From contig NZ_JAJOYS010000004.1 in the NCBI RefSeq assembly GCF_021166475.1, positions 62,001 to 126,000 on the forward strand: a DNA stretch of 64,000 nt, given 5' to 3'. The translations under genes were made by a program, and so were the position numbers. Below the pieces are notes generated by a model. The model worked only from the letters and a program-made list of their open reading frames with translations. It did no database searches and had not been told where the DNA came from. Below are positions 9,137 to 17,273 of the stretch, one piece after another. The DNA is from Pelagibacterium xiamenense. Lineage in GTDB: Bacteria > Pseudomonadota > Alphaproteobacteria > Rhizobiales > Devosiaceae. The number at the start of each line of letters is the position of its first letter. Positions within the stretch are counted from its first letter, which is position 1.

Positions 9137-9325
9137 TCACGCCGATTTATCGACGACCGTGCCCTGCCCCGAAGGCGCGGGCGGCTTGGCCGCCTCAACC
9201 GACTGCGCGAGCATGTCGATCATCGACTGCTGCATTTCATGCTGCTTCTTGAGCATCAGAATCTGCGCTGTGTGCTGGGTTTGCGCCTGGGTCAACGCCA
9301 CCGCCGTCGCGGCTACATCGCTCAT
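9137..9325 (-). CDS. YjfB-like putative motility protein
   Basis: This is a 62-residue protein starting at ATG 9325. Its N-terminal helix is MSDVAATAVALTQAQTQHTA, followed by QILMLKKQHEMQQSMIDMLAQSV and a short Pro/Gly-rich tail. The helical core with the Q-x-LKK-x-H-x-x-Q-x-x-M-I pattern matches the small YjfB family (putative motility protein), a family of unknown mechanism found in motile bacteria. It is soluble and without a signal peptide. Another small gene follows after 10 bases. The identification rests on pattern and size only, so confidence is moderate. Confidence 0.6.
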   Translation of the reverse strand: MSDVAATAVALTQAQTQHTAQILMLKKQHEMQQSMIDMLAQSVEAAKPPAPSGQGTVVDKSA

Positions 9326-9392
9326 TCTGGCGGGTCCTTCTCGCATTCTGCGTCGGCAACACCCTAAGGCGCCGGTCTAAACAAGACCTTTA

Positions 9393-9423
9393 CGAAAAGA
9401 TTAACCGCCGCCGAAAAGCGGCG
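9393..9423 (-). terminator. Candidate intrinsic terminator at the 3' end of the rhomboid gene
   Basis: On the minus strand, arms CGCCGC (9418-9423) and GCGGCG (9406-9411) flank a short TTTTCG loop and are followed by TTAATCTT. The hairpin overlaps the last codons and stop of the rhomboid gene. The trailing T-run is interrupted, so terminator strength is uncertain. Confidence 0.45.
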
Positions 9424-10084
9424 TCTCCCTGCGCTTGAACACGACGACAAGCACTGCTCCTGCCGCTACACCCCCTATATGAGCCCACCACGCGACACCA
9501 TCGTCGCTCCCCACCATCACGTAGAAAAGCTGGCTCGCGATCCAGAGCCCGAGCACCGCCCAGGCCGGCAACGCCAGCGGCAGCGTGATAACGATGCGCG
9601 AAAGCACGAACACCCGAACATGAGGATAGAGCAGGATGTAGGCGCCAATCACCCCCGCGACCGCACCCGAGGCGCCGACAAGCGGCCCGTTGTCGCTGGC
9701 GAAGATCAGAAGGTGCAACAGCGCGGCGAGCACCCCGCAGGCCAGATAAAAGAGCAGATAGCGGACATGCCCGAGCGCGTCTTCGACATTGTCCCCCAAA
9801 ACCCACAGGAACAGCATGTTCGAAAGCAGATGCAGCCAGTCCGCGTGCAGGAACATGTAGGTCAAAAGCGTCGCATGGTCCGGCAGCCAGGGCAGCGGCG
9901 CCGGCACGAGGTCGCGCACGACGATCGGGATCATCCCGAACGAGATATGGGAATAATAGAGCCCGTCCGGCCCGCTGACATACTGGAATAGGAAGACGAG
10001 GGTAGTGACGCCCAATATCCCGTAATTGACATACGGAAATTCAATATGGGCGATCTTGTTGCTGTCATAGAGCGGTAGGAACAT
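9401..10084 (-). CDS. Rhomboid-family intramembrane serine protease
   Basis: This membrane protein has about six to seven membrane segments and the rhomboid catalytic layout: N89 in HLLSN, the nucleophile S139 in GASGAVAGV, and the paired H202 in WWAHIGG. It would cleave membrane-spanning substrates within the bilayer; the substrate is unknown. I choose ATG 10084, with GGAGG about 11 bases upstream. A TTG three codons earlier is possible but lies too close to that ribosome site. It is transcribed in the same direction as the upstream cobalamin adenosyltransferase gene, 26 bases downstream of it. Confidence 0.9.
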   Translation of the reverse strand: MFLPLYDSNKIAHIEFPYVNYGILGVTTLVFLFQYVSGPDGLYYSHISFGMIPIVVRDLVPAPLPWLPDHATLLTYMFLHADWLHLLSNMLFLWVLGDNVEDALGHVRYLLFYLACGVLAALLHLLIFASDNGPLVGASGAVAGVIGAYILLYPHVRVFVLSRIVITLPLALPAWAVLGLWIASQLFYVMVGSDDGVAWWAHIGGVAAGAVLVVVFKRRETPLFGGG

Positions 10085-10110
10085 CGCCGGCAAATCCTCC
10101 TATGCCGGCT

Positions 10111-10701
10111 TCACCCTTCTTTCGAAGTGCCCGTATTGCGTCCCGGCTCCCACAGAACATCCTTTGTTCCGTTTGCGTTGGCAAGCCGCCCGAGGACGAA
10201 AAGCAGATCGGAAAGCCGGTTGAGATAGCGCTGGATCTCGGGATTGATCGCCTCCTCGGAACCAAGCGCCACGACAACCCGCTCCGCCCGCCGGGCGATC
10301 GTGCGCGCCAGATGGCAGTTGGCCGCCAATGGCGAACCGCCGGGCAGCACGAACGATGTCAGCGGCTCGAGCGCTTCGTTGTGCCGATCGATCTGACCCT
10401 CGAGCCAGGTCACCTGCTTTTCGGTGATCCGCAGTGCGGCGTATTTGCGCCCATCGTCAGGCCCGGGCGTCGCAAGATCCGAGCCCAGATCGAAGAGGTC
10501 GTTCTGGATCCGGCCCAGTGCCGAATCCACCCGCGCCATATCCTTGGTGTGCAGCCGGCACATGCCGATCGCCGCGTTGACCTCGTCGACCGTCCCGAAT
10601 GCCTCCACCCGCAGATCGTCCTTGCGCCGGCGCGGGCCGTCCACCAGCCCCGTCGTGCCGTCATCACCTGTGCGGGTATAGATCTTGTTGAGCTTGACCA
10701 T
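10111..10701 (-). CDS. Cob(I)alamin adenosyltransferase, PduO type
   Basis: This enzyme transfers the adenosyl group of ATP to cob(I)alamin to make coenzyme B12. The protein is 196 residues. The N-terminal ATP loop KIYTRTGDDGTTGL is at about 6-19, the helical core carries FGTVDEVNAAIG, and the C-terminal R-x2-E block (RRAERVVV and NRLSDLLFVLGRLAN) completes the PduO/EutT-type fold. The start directly abuts the stop of the upstream HIG1-like membrane gene, so the two are translated together. This pairing recurs in Rhizobiales. Confidence 0.94.
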   Translation of the reverse strand: MVKLNKIYTRTGDDGTTGLVDGPRRRKDDLRVEAFGTVDEVNAAIGMCRLHTKDMARVDSALGRIQNDLFDLGSDLATPGPDDGRKYAALRITEKQVTWLEGQIDRHNEALEPLTSFVLPGGSPLAANCHLARTIARRAERVVVALGSEEAINPEIQRYLNRLSDLLFVLGRLANANGTKDVLWEPGRNTGTSKEG

Positions 10702-10908
10702 TTACGACCCGGGTCCCGATCCGCCGAAGAAGTAAAGCGCCGCCATCAGCAAGAGCACCGCGATCGCCTGCATGATCACCCGCGCCCGCATCAATTGCTG
10801 GCTGCGATTGCCCGACCCGCCCTTGAACATGTTGTAAAGCCCCATGAACAGGATCACCGCCACCGCGATGACGGCCGCAACGAGGGCAATATTGACGAAC
10901 ATTTCCAT
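10702..10908 (-). CDS. HIG1-domain-like twin transmembrane protein
   Basis: This 68-residue inner-membrane protein has two membrane helices, about residues 4-26 and 44-63. They are separated by a short basic loop (KGGSGNRSQQLMRARVIMQ). Two helices joined by a loop ending MRARVxxQ is the pattern of the HIG1 (hypoxia-induced) domain found in small proteins associated with respiratory complexes. Its stop is immediately followed by the start of the cobalamin adenosyltransferase gene, so they form an operon. The physiological link between the two is not known. Confidence 0.78.
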   Translation of the reverse strand: MEMFVNIALVAAVIAVAVILFMGLYNMFKGGSGNRSQQLMRARVIMQAIAVLLLMAALYFFGGSGPGS

Positions 10909-10990
10909 ATGCGTTTCCCCGCTCAGCGCATCGGCAATGCGCGCGCCTTTTTTCTAGGTCATGCCTGAATTTGCAGCCACGCGCAAATGG

Positions 10991-11881
10991 TCACGCCCGA
11001 AGCCAGACGGAAAGCATTTCGGCCAGCCTGTCATAGACAACCCGAATGCGCCGAGCGCCGTAGAGTTCCCGGTGGCTCGTAAGCCACACCTCGAGCGGCG
11101 GAATGGCTAGCGGCAGATCGAGCGCGACCATCCCCGGCGTCCGATTGATGATGGTTTTTTGCGCGAACCCGATCCCCAGCCCCGCCTTCGCCATCTCCCA
11201 GAGCGCGCTCTGACTGTCGCAACGGATGGCGAAATCGCTCCGCTTAAGCGAGAACCCCAGCGCCCGTGCGGCCGAAATCAGGACCTCCGACCGGTCGAAG
11301 CCCAAAAGCTCGTGCGCTCTGAGTTCGTCCAGCGTCGCCGGCACGCCATGCGTGGCGACGTAGCTCTCATGCGCACAAGCGACGATCGGGCTCTCTCCCA
11401 CCTTGCGCGTCACCAGATCGAGCTGCGTCGGCCGGAACATGCGCACCGCGATATCCGCCTCCCGCATCAAAAGATTCTCCGGTGAATCCGTCGGCACGAC
11501 CTCAAGCGCGATATCGGGAAATTCATCCCGCAGCCGCCGCAGCATTGGCGGCAGCGTGTAGTGCGACATCACGACCGATGCGGTGATCCGTACGGCGCCC
11601 TCGAGCACGGCGCTCGACCCCGCCGCATAGAGCTCGGCCTCCGCCAGGGCCTGCGCGGCTTGCCGCACCGGCTCGTATGCCCGCAGTCCCAGTTCCGTTG
11701 GCGCAAACCCCGCCAGTGACCGCTCGAACAGCTTCGCCCCCAGCCCGACCTCGAGGGCCTCGATATGCCGCCCGATCGTCGGCTGTGAAACGCCAAGGGC
11801 CCGGGCCGCACCCGAGAGCGACCCGTGCTCGGCCACAGCCGCAAAACTTCGCCACAAGGTCCAGTCCGACACACTATTCAT
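10991..11881 (-). CDS. LysR-family transcriptional regulator
   Basis: The 296-residue protein has an N-terminal winged helix-turn-helix at about 5-63 (LSGAARALGVSQPTIGRHIEALE) and a C-terminal ligand-binding domain from about 90. The start is ATG 11881; an upstream in-frame codon would add seven residues. It is divergent from an NAD(P)-binding protein gene. Its own start codon sits inside a perfect 18-base palindrome (11874-11891). That fits autoregulation and control of the divergent gene. The co-inducer is unknown. Confidence 0.93.
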   Translation of the reverse strand: MNSVSDWTLWRSFAAVAEHGSLSGAARALGVSQPTIGRHIEALEVGLGAKLFERSLAGFAPTELGLRAYEPVRQAAQALAEAELYAAGSSAVLEGAVRITASVVMSHYTLPPMLRRLRDEFPDIALEVVPTDSPENLLMREADIAVRMFRPTQLDLVTRKVGESPIVACAHESYVATHGVPATLDELRAHELLGFDRSEVLISAARALGFSLKRSDFAIRCDSQSALWEMAKAGLGIGFAQKTIINRTPGMVALDLPLAIPPLEVWLTSHRELYGARRIRVVYDRLAEMLSVWLRA

Positions 11882-11891
11882 CAATGAATAG
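11874..11891. promoter_or_regulatory. Candidate LysR operator, 18-base inverted repeat
   Basis: Arms CTATTCAT (11874-11881) and ATGAATAG (11884-11891) are exact reverse complements with a 2-base centre. The left arm contains the start codon of the LysR gene. A looser copy, ATTC-N6-GAAT, lies about 35-45 bases further toward the divergent gene. Two related half-site pairs between divergent genes are typical of a LysR regulatory and activation site; the function is inferred. Confidence 0.5.
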
Positions 11892-11973
11892 TCACTCTGC
11901 AATTATCGCCAATTCTCATTCTTATATGAATAGACCAATATCGCATTGTCAACCGTACGAACGGAGCAGGACA

Positions 11974-12933
11974 ATGCCTCAGAGCAAAGACAAGACGATC
12001 ACCATCCTCGGAATCAATGGCCATATCGGCCAGGCCGTCGCCAAAGCCTTCGCTACCCGCCATTGGCGCGTCATCGGCTTCGGCCGGTCGAACAAGAACC
12101 CCATCGCAGGCGTCGAATTCATCAAAGGCGACGCAGATTCGGTACGCGACATGAAAGCCGCCGCCGCCCAATCCGGCGTCGTCTTCAACGGGCTCAACCT
12201 CCCCTACGACAAGTGGTTTGACGGCGCCGCCGAAACCCTCAACGCCCGCGTCATCGAGGCCGTCTCGGGGGATGACAAAACGCTGCTCTTCCCGGGCAAT
12301 ATCTACAGCTACAAGGCAACCGACAAAGTCGTCACACCCGACCTGCGCCAGGACCCGCAGACCCCGCGCGGCGCCATTCGCGTGCGCATGGAAGAGCAGA
12401 TCCGGAAGGCTAGCGCCGCCGGGGCGTTTCAGGCGATCATCCTCCGTGCCGGAGATTTCTACGGCCCGAACACCGACGGCACCATCCTCGACGCTCTGGT
12501 GCTGCGCGAGGCTGCAAAGGGCAAAGTGGCGCTGAGTTCGAAGCGCACAACGCGCCACGCCTGGGCCTACCTCCCCGACCTCGCCGAGGCCTTCGCGATC
12601 CTCGCCGAAAAACGCGAAACCTTCGGCACCTTTGAGAACTTCCACTTCGGCGGCCACTTCGTCGCCCCCAACGAGACCTTCGCCGCCATCGAGCGCGCCG
12701 CCAAGCGCAAGCTGAATCTCGTCTCGACACCCTGGACGACGCTGAAACTCGCTGGTTTCGTCATGCCCGTCCTGCGCGAGGTCGTCAAAATGCGCTACTT
12801 ATGGGACTACGAAATGCGCTTGAGGGACGACCGCCTCGACGCGATCCTCGGCCCGGAGTTCGGCACGCCCTATGACGAGGCCATTGCCAAAGCGGTCGCA
12901 CCGTTCTTCGCCAGGGGGCAGAAGGCGGCGTGA
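11974..12933 (+). CDS. NAD(P)-binding (epimerase-like) Rossmann protein
   Basis: This cytosolic protein of 319 residues belongs to the extended short-chain dehydrogenase / NAD-dependent epimerase class. The dinucleotide-binding loop is ITILGINGHIGQAVAKAF near residues 8-25. A degenerate catalytic region follows near FPGNIYSYK (about 100-108) and a substrate-domain block LRAGDFYGPN. The ATG at 11974 has GGAGCAGG directly upstream. The substrate is unknown; the Y-x3-K motif is present as YSYK but shifted relative to classical members. Divergence from a LysR gene suggests that regulator controls it. Confidence 0.8.
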   Translation: MPQSKDKTITILGINGHIGQAVAKAFATRHWRVIGFGRSNKNPIAGVEFIKGDADSVRDMKAAAAQSGVVFNGLNLPYDKWFDGAAETLNARVIEAVSGDDKTLLFPGNIYSYKATDKVVTPDLRQDPQTPRGAIRVRMEEQIRKASAAGAFQAIILRAGDFYGPNTDGTILDALVLREAAKGKVALSSKRTTRHAWAYLPDLAEAFAILAEKRETFGTFENFHFGGHFVAPNETFAAIERAAKRKLNLVSTPWTTLKLAGFVMPVLREVVKMRYLWDYEMRLRDDRLDAILGPEFGTPYDEAIAKAVAPFFARGQKAA

Positions 12934-12935
12934 GC

Positions 12936-13790
12936 CTAGAACCCCAGCCGCTCACGCATATCCTCCGGCTGCCATCCGAGCGCCCGCAAGTCGCGCAGGC
13001 TCTGTGAGCCGCGCGATTTCGCCAGCTTTTCGTCGTGTGGATCGCGAACGAGCGTATGGTGGCAATAGACCGGCGACGTCAGCCCCAAAAGCGCCTGCAG
13101 GAGGACGTGAATATCGGTCGACCAGTAAAGATCCATCCCGCGTGTCACATGCGTCACGCCCTGTACCGCATCGTCGACAGTTACCGCGAGATGGTAGCTC
13201 GTCGGCGTGTCCTTCCTCACCACGACCACGTCCCCCCACCGCCCGGGATCGGCCTCCCGCATCCGCACAGGATCGGCCGGCGAAGGCTCCGCGTGCGCGA
13301 TCCCGAGACCTCCGGCAGCTTCGATCGCCGCCGCCATATCCAGCCGCCACTGCGCCGGCGCCCTCGCCGCCAGCCGCGCCGACCGCTCCGCGCCGGTCAA
13401 CCCCTTGCATGTCCCCGGATAGATCGGCGCGCCATCGGGATCGGTGCGCCCGTCGCTCGCCGTCCGGATGTCGCTGCGCGAGCAGAAGCACGGGTAGAGC
13501 AGCCCCTTGGTCCGTAAAATGTCCGCTGCCGCTGCATAATCGGCAAAGTGCCGCGACTGGCGCCGCACCGGTTGCGGGTAGCTCAGCCCGAGCCACGCCA
13601 GGTCCTCGATTGCCGCTGTGACAAATTCGGGTCGACACCGCACCGTATCGATGTCTTCGATCCGCAATAGCGCCACCCCGCCCATCGCGCGTGCCCAATG
13701 ATCGGTGAAAAGCGCCGAATAGGCGTGCCCGAGATGCAGGTACCCGTTCGGGCTTGGCGCGAAACGAAAAATCGGTTGAGATACCGTCAC
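12936..13790 (-). CDS. gluQ: Glutamyl-Q tRNA(Asp) synthetase
   Basis: GluQ is a truncated glutamyl-tRNA synthetase paralogue that attaches glutamate to queuosine in tRNA(Asp) and lacks the anticodon-binding domain. The HIGH motif appears as HLGHAYSAL near residue 16 and the KMSKS-like motif as EKLAKS near the C-terminus. Zinc-site cysteines occur in LLYPCFCSRSD and a later GTCKGL. At 284 residues it has family length. I choose GTG 13790, which gives (V)TVSQPIFRFAPSPNGYLH; the frame continues upstream to ATG 13835, which would overlap the divergent alkA start. It is convergent with the epimerase-like gene, 2 bases apart. Confidence 0.88.
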   Translation of the reverse strand: MTVSQPIFRFAPSPNGYLHLGHAYSALFTDHWARAMGGVALLRIEDIDTVRCRPEFVTAAIEDLAWLGLSYPQPVRRQSRHFADYAAAADILRTKGLLYPCFCSRSDIRTASDGRTDPDGAPIYPGTCKGLTGAERSARLAARAPAQWRLDMAAAIEAAGGLGIAHAEPSPADPVRMREADPGRWGDVVVVRKDTPTSYHLAVTVDDAVQGVTHVTRGMDLYWSTDIHVLLQALLGLTSPVYCHHTLVRDPHDEKLAKSRGSQSLRDLRALGWQPEDMRERLGF

Positions 13791-13833
13791 TTGCTGTCCG
13801 CCGGACGAAAACGAGGAAAGCCTGTCCCTTACC

Positions 13834-14493
13834 ATGCCCGCTCCCGACACACCAATGCGCCTCCATACCGAAGAGGCGCTGTCCTTTCACCTCGAGGGCC
13901 TTGCGAAAAAGGACGAACGCCTCGCCCGGGCCATCGCTCGCGCCGGTGCCGTGTCGCTGCGCACCGCCCCACGCGGCTTCGAGGGCATGGCGCGTATCAT
14001 ATGCGGCCAGCAGCTTTCGGTCGCCAGCGCCCGCGCGATCTGGGGGCGCGTCGAGGCGCTCGGCGCGATCGAGGCAAACGCCTATCTCTCCTTCGATGAA
14101 CCCACCCTGCGCGCCACTGGCCTTTCGCGCAGCAAATACCAAACGATTCGCGGCGTTGCCGAAGCCGTCGCCGCCAACGAACTCGACTTCGCCCGGATCG
14201 AGGACCTTCCCGCCGAGGACGCCATCACCACCCTCACAAAGCTCAAGGGAATCGGTCCCTGGACCGCAGAAATCTACCTGCTCTTTTGCGCTGGCCACCC
14301 CGATGTCTTTCCCGCCGGCGACCTCGCTTTACAAAAGGCCGTCGCCCACGCGTTTGAACTGCCCGACCTCCCGCCCGCAAAGGCGCTCATCGGCATCGCC
14401 GAGCCCTGGTCGCCGCACAGGGGCGCGGCAGCTCTGATGTTCTGGCGTTATTTCTCGGCAATGAAAAATTCCGACGCCTGGGATGCGCTCTAG
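13834..14493 (+). CDS. alkA: DNA-3-methyladenine glycosylase II (AlkA-like)
   Basis: This base-excision repair enzyme removes alkylated bases. The 219-residue protein contains the helix-hairpin-helix LKGIGPWTAEIYLLF at 137-151 and the catalytic aspartate D163 in PAGDLALQ, together the HhH-GPD hallmark. It has no iron-sulfur cysteine cluster and no N-terminal Ada-like domain. It belongs to the short AlkA group common in alphaproteobacteria. The gene is followed after 15 bases by an esterase gene on the same strand. Confidence 0.93.
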   Translation: MPAPDTPMRLHTEEALSFHLEGLAKKDERLARAIARAGAVSLRTAPRGFEGMARIICGQQLSVASARAIWGRVEALGAIEANAYLSFDEPTLRATGLSRSKYQTIRGVAEAVAANELDFARIEDLPAEDAITTLTKLKGIGPWTAEIYLLFCAGHPDVFPAGDLALQKAVAHAFELPDLPPAKALIGIAEPWSPHRGAAALMFWRYFSAMKNSDAWDAL

Positions 14494-14508
14494 ACCTTAA
14501 GGAACACC

Positions 14509-15159
14509 ATGACCCCCAAACTCTCCGGCCCGATGCTCCAGCCCGTCTCGGGCACTGCCAAACAACTCGTCGTTCTCCTCCACGGCTATGGCTCGGACGG
14601 CCGCGACCTGATCGCGCTCGGCCAGTTCTGGCGCGATACGTTCCCCGATGCTCTTTTCATCGCTCCGAACGCGCATGAGGTCTGCCCGGTCAATCCCATG
14701 GGCTACCAATGGTTCGCGCTCGATCTCGACCGCGACATCTCCCGCCTCGTCGGGTCGGAAACCGCTCGCCCCGTCGTCCGTCAGTTTCTCGAAGACCTGT
14801 GGGAGCAGTCGGGCCTCGGCCCGGCAGAGACGGTCCTCGTCGGCTTTTCGCAAGGCGCCATGATGGCGCTCGATACGGGCCTGCGGCTCAGGACGCCGCT
14901 CAAAGGCATCGTTGCCTTTTCCGGCATGATCATAGCGCCCGACAATCTGGCGAGCGAAATCGGCTCCAACCCGCCGGTGCAACTCATCCACGGCGATATG
15001 GACGAGGTCGTGCCCGTTGCCGGCAGTCAGGCTGCCCATCCGCTCCTCACCGGGCTGGGCATTGATTCGCGCCTCTATATCGAGCGCGGCGCTGGCCACA
15101 CCATTGCCCAGGATGGTCTGGAAACGGCGACCGATTTTCTCAGGGAAGTGATGGGATAG
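14509..15159 (+). CDS. Alpha/beta hydrolase, phospholipase/carboxylesterase family
   Basis: This is a cytosolic esterase of the phospholipase/carboxylesterase (acyl-protein thioesterase-like) family. The oxyanion segment LLHGYGSDGRDL starts near residue 23. The catalytic triad is visible as S114 (GFSQGAMM), D165 (HGDMDEVVP) and H197 (GAGHTI). The 216-residue length is typical. It is 15 bases downstream of alkA, preceded by AAGGA, and probably co-transcribed with it. The natural substrate cannot be told from sequence. Confidence 0.9.
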   Translation: MTPKLSGPMLQPVSGTAKQLVVLLHGYGSDGRDLIALGQFWRDTFPDALFIAPNAHEVCPVNPMGYQWFALDLDRDISRLVGSETARPVVRQFLEDLWEQSGLGPAETVLVGFSQGAMMALDTGLRLRTPLKGIVAFSGMIIAPDNLASEIGSNPPVQLIHGDMDEVVPVAGSQAAHPLLTGLGIDSRLYIERGAGHTIAQDGLETATDFLREVMG

Positions 15160-15275
15160 GCGCGCCTCCCGGGCCTCGGCGCGCAACCGAACTGATTTAT
15201 AATCTTCACAGCGCTGTCATATCGGGCATAGAATATGTGTATGGAATCGTTTGAGTCCATTGCCCGGAGGGGTCA

Positions 15276-15833
15276 GTGACAGTTCATGTGTCGCCACAAG
15301 CCTGTCCCGCTCTTGTCCTGAACGCCGACTTTAGGCCGCTCAGCTACTATCCTTTGTCCTTGTGGAGCTGGCAGGACGCGATCAAGGCGGTCTGCCTCGA
15401 GCGCGTGCACATTGTCTCTCACTACGACAAAGTGGTGCGAAGTCCGAGCTTCGAGATGCGCCTGCCCAGCGTCGTCTCATTGAAGGACTATATTCAGCCC
15501 GCGAAGTACCCCGCCTTTACCCGCTTTAACGTCTTCCTCCGCGACAAATTCCAGTGCCAGTATTGCGGGTCCAAGCATGACTTGACCTTCGATCACGTCA
15601 TTCCGCGCTCGCGCGGCGGCCGCACCACCTGGGACAACGTCGTCGCCGCCTGCTCGCCGTGCAATCTCCGGAAGGCGAATCGCATGCCCAAGGATATCGG
15701 CATGATCCCCATGCAGGCGCCGTTCCAGCCGACTGTGCACGATTTGCACAACAACGGCCGCGCCTTCCCGCCCAACTACCTGCACGATAGCTGGCTAGAC
15801 TTCCTTTATTGGGATATCGAGCTCGAACCCTGA
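15276..15833 (+). CDS. HNH endonuclease family protein
   Basis: The 185-residue protein carries a C-terminal HNH domain. Zinc cysteines are C94/C97 (CQYC) and C126/C129 (CSPC), with the catalytic DH pair D106-H107 (LTFDHVIPRSRGG) and N121. The GTG at 15276 is supported by GGAGGGG 5-7 bases upstream. Proteins of this type are widespread housekeeping genes in Rhizobiales, and nothing nearby suggests a restriction or phage origin. The biological substrate is unknown. The upstream 116 bases are AT-richer and probably contain its promoter. Confidence 0.9.
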   Translation: MTVHVSPQACPALVLNADFRPLSYYPLSLWSWQDAIKAVCLERVHIVSHYDKVVRSPSFEMRLPSVVSLKDYIQPAKYPAFTRFNVFLRDKFQCQYCGSKHDLTFDHVIPRSRGGRTTWDNVVAACSPCNLRKANRMPKDIGMIPMQAPFQPTVHDLHNNGRAFPPNYLHDSWLDFLYWDIELEP

Positions 15834-15848
15834 TCCATGTTCGGGCCG

Positions 15849-16373
15849 TTACGCCACGCGCCGGCGTGCCACCTGCCCCCAAATGCTCATCGCCAAAAGG
15901 ATAACGATTGCTGCCGAGATGACGGCATTGAACCCCGCGAGCGAAATCCCGAGCACTTCGAACTGCACGGCGTCGCACGGGACAATCTGCGCGCCGCTGA
16001 GATCTCCCAGACTGTCTAGGCTTACCGCTGTGTCCCCGGTTCCGGTGCAGCTCTGCGGGCCCTCGAAAATGCCGTACTCGACCCCGGCGTGATAGACCGC
16101 AACGTAGGTGCCCCAGACGAAAAGCCCGCCAACAACCGCCGTAAGCGCAATGCGTAACGGTTCAGGCACCTTTTCCCATGCAAAGACGACGACCGCGAGC
16201 AGGGGCAGGCCGATATAGTATGGCCAGCGCTGGGTGAGGCACAATTCGCAGGGATAAAGCCCACCGATATACTGAAAAGCGAGCGCGCCCAGGATGGTGA
16301 ACAGCCCGATGGTGAAGGCAGCGTTGGCGCGGTTCCGGTTGGGCCCTACGGTTTGCGGAGCGTGGTGCGTCAT
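15849..16373 (-). CDS. dsbB: Disulfide bond formation protein B
   Basis: DsbB is the inner-membrane quinone-linked oxidase that re-oxidises DsbA. The 174-residue protein has four membrane helices (about 20-38, 52-67, 75-94, 140-163). It has both redox cysteine pairs, C42/C45 (YPCELC) in the first periplasmic loop and C109/C133 in the second. It lies 18 bases downstream of the DedA-family gene on the same strand. A DsbA gene is not in the window. Confidence 0.92.
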   Translation of the reverse strand: MTHHAPQTVGPNRNRANAAFTIGLFTILGALAFQYIGGLYPCELCLTQRWPYYIGLPLLAVVVFAWEKVPEPLRIALTAVVGGLFVWGTYVAVYHAGVEYGIFEGPQSCTGTGDTAVSLDSLGDLSGAQIVPCDAVQFEVLGISLAGFNAVISAAIVILLAMSIWGQVARRRVA

Positions 16374-16391
16374 ATCTTGGTCTCTGATTTC

Positions 16392-16973
16392 CTACGGCAG
16401 TAGCCTGATGGCGACGAACCCGCCCACCAGAAGAACGCCGAAGACCGCCGTAACCAGCCCCAGGCGCTTTTCGATGAAGTCGCGGATCGGCGCTCCAAAG
16501 AAGTAAAGCAGCCCCGCCACCAGAAAGAAACGGGCGCCGCGCGAAAGAATCGACCCGAGGATGAAGACCGGCAGAAAAAGACCGGCAAACCCCGAAGCGA
16601 TGGTGAATACCTTGTAGGGAATAGGCGTAAACCCGGCCACGAAGACAATCAAAAGTCCGTAATCGGCGAACCATGCCTGAAGCTCGGCGAACGCATCCTG
16701 ATAGTGGTAGAATGCGATGACCGGCTGCGCCAATGGCTCGAACAGATACGCACCGATCACATAGCCGAAAATGCCTCCGACCACAGAGGCGACCGTGCAG
16801 ATCGTCGCGTTTCGCCACGCGGACTCGCGCTTGGCGACAACCATCGGGATGAGCATCACGTCAGGCGGGATAGGAAAGAATGAGCTTTCGGCAAAACTCA
16901 CCCCGGCAAGGGCGGTGGGGGCATGGCGCCCGGCGGCAAGCCCCATCACCCAGTCGTAAAGGCGGCGCAGCAT
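16392..16973 (-). CDS. DedA/YqaA-family membrane protein
   Basis: This is a 193-residue inner-membrane protein of the YqaA branch of the DedA/VTT superfamily (putative lipid scramblases or flippases). The recognisable blocks are FAESSFFPIPPDVMLIPM near 25-42, GGIFGYVIGAYLFEPL and AGFTPIPYKVFTIASG near 115. Start ATG 16973 is chosen; the frame continues upstream to about 17120 without family similarity. It is co-directional with dsbB, which follows it after 18 bases. The transported substrate is not known. Confidence 0.9.
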   Translation of the reverse strand: MLRRLYDWVMGLAAGRHAPTALAGVSFAESSFFPIPPDVMLIPMVVAKRESAWRNATICTVASVVGGIFGYVIGAYLFEPLAQPVIAFYHYQDAFAELQAWFADYGLLIVFVAGFTPIPYKVFTIASGFAGLFLPVFILGSILSRGARFFLVAGLLYFFGAPIRDFIEKRLGLVTAVFGVLLVGGFVAIRLLP

Positions 16974-17164
16974 CGGCTGATTGAACTCCGGCTTGGCGCA
17001 CCAGCCCAGGCCGGTGCCTCTATTATCGCGATCGTCACGGCGAAACGGACACCAATAAGGCGCCGCCATCGTGTTTATCGATACGCCAGCGCGCAAATCC
17101 CCGCAATGGGACACAAACACCGATTGACGCAGGCCCGCGAATACCTATAGTCCGGCGCGTCGCT

Positions 17165-17251
17165 GCGGGCGTGGCGGAACTGGTAGACGCGCCAGACTCA
17201 AAATCTGGTTCTGGAAACAGAGTGTCGGTTCGATTCCGACCGCCCGCACCA
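17165..17251 (+). tRNA. tRNA-Leu (CAA)
   Basis: The acceptor stem GCGGGCG (17165-17171) pairs with CGCCCGC (17241-17247), followed by discriminator A and an encoded CCA ending at 17251. The anticodon stem CCAGA/TCTGG encloses loop CTCAAAA with anticodon CAA at 17199-17201. A long variable arm and a T-arm with GGTTCGATTCC make it a class II tRNA-Leu. Confidence 0.97.
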
Positions 17252-17273
17252 CCCTGCTTCACCAAATCTTCGG

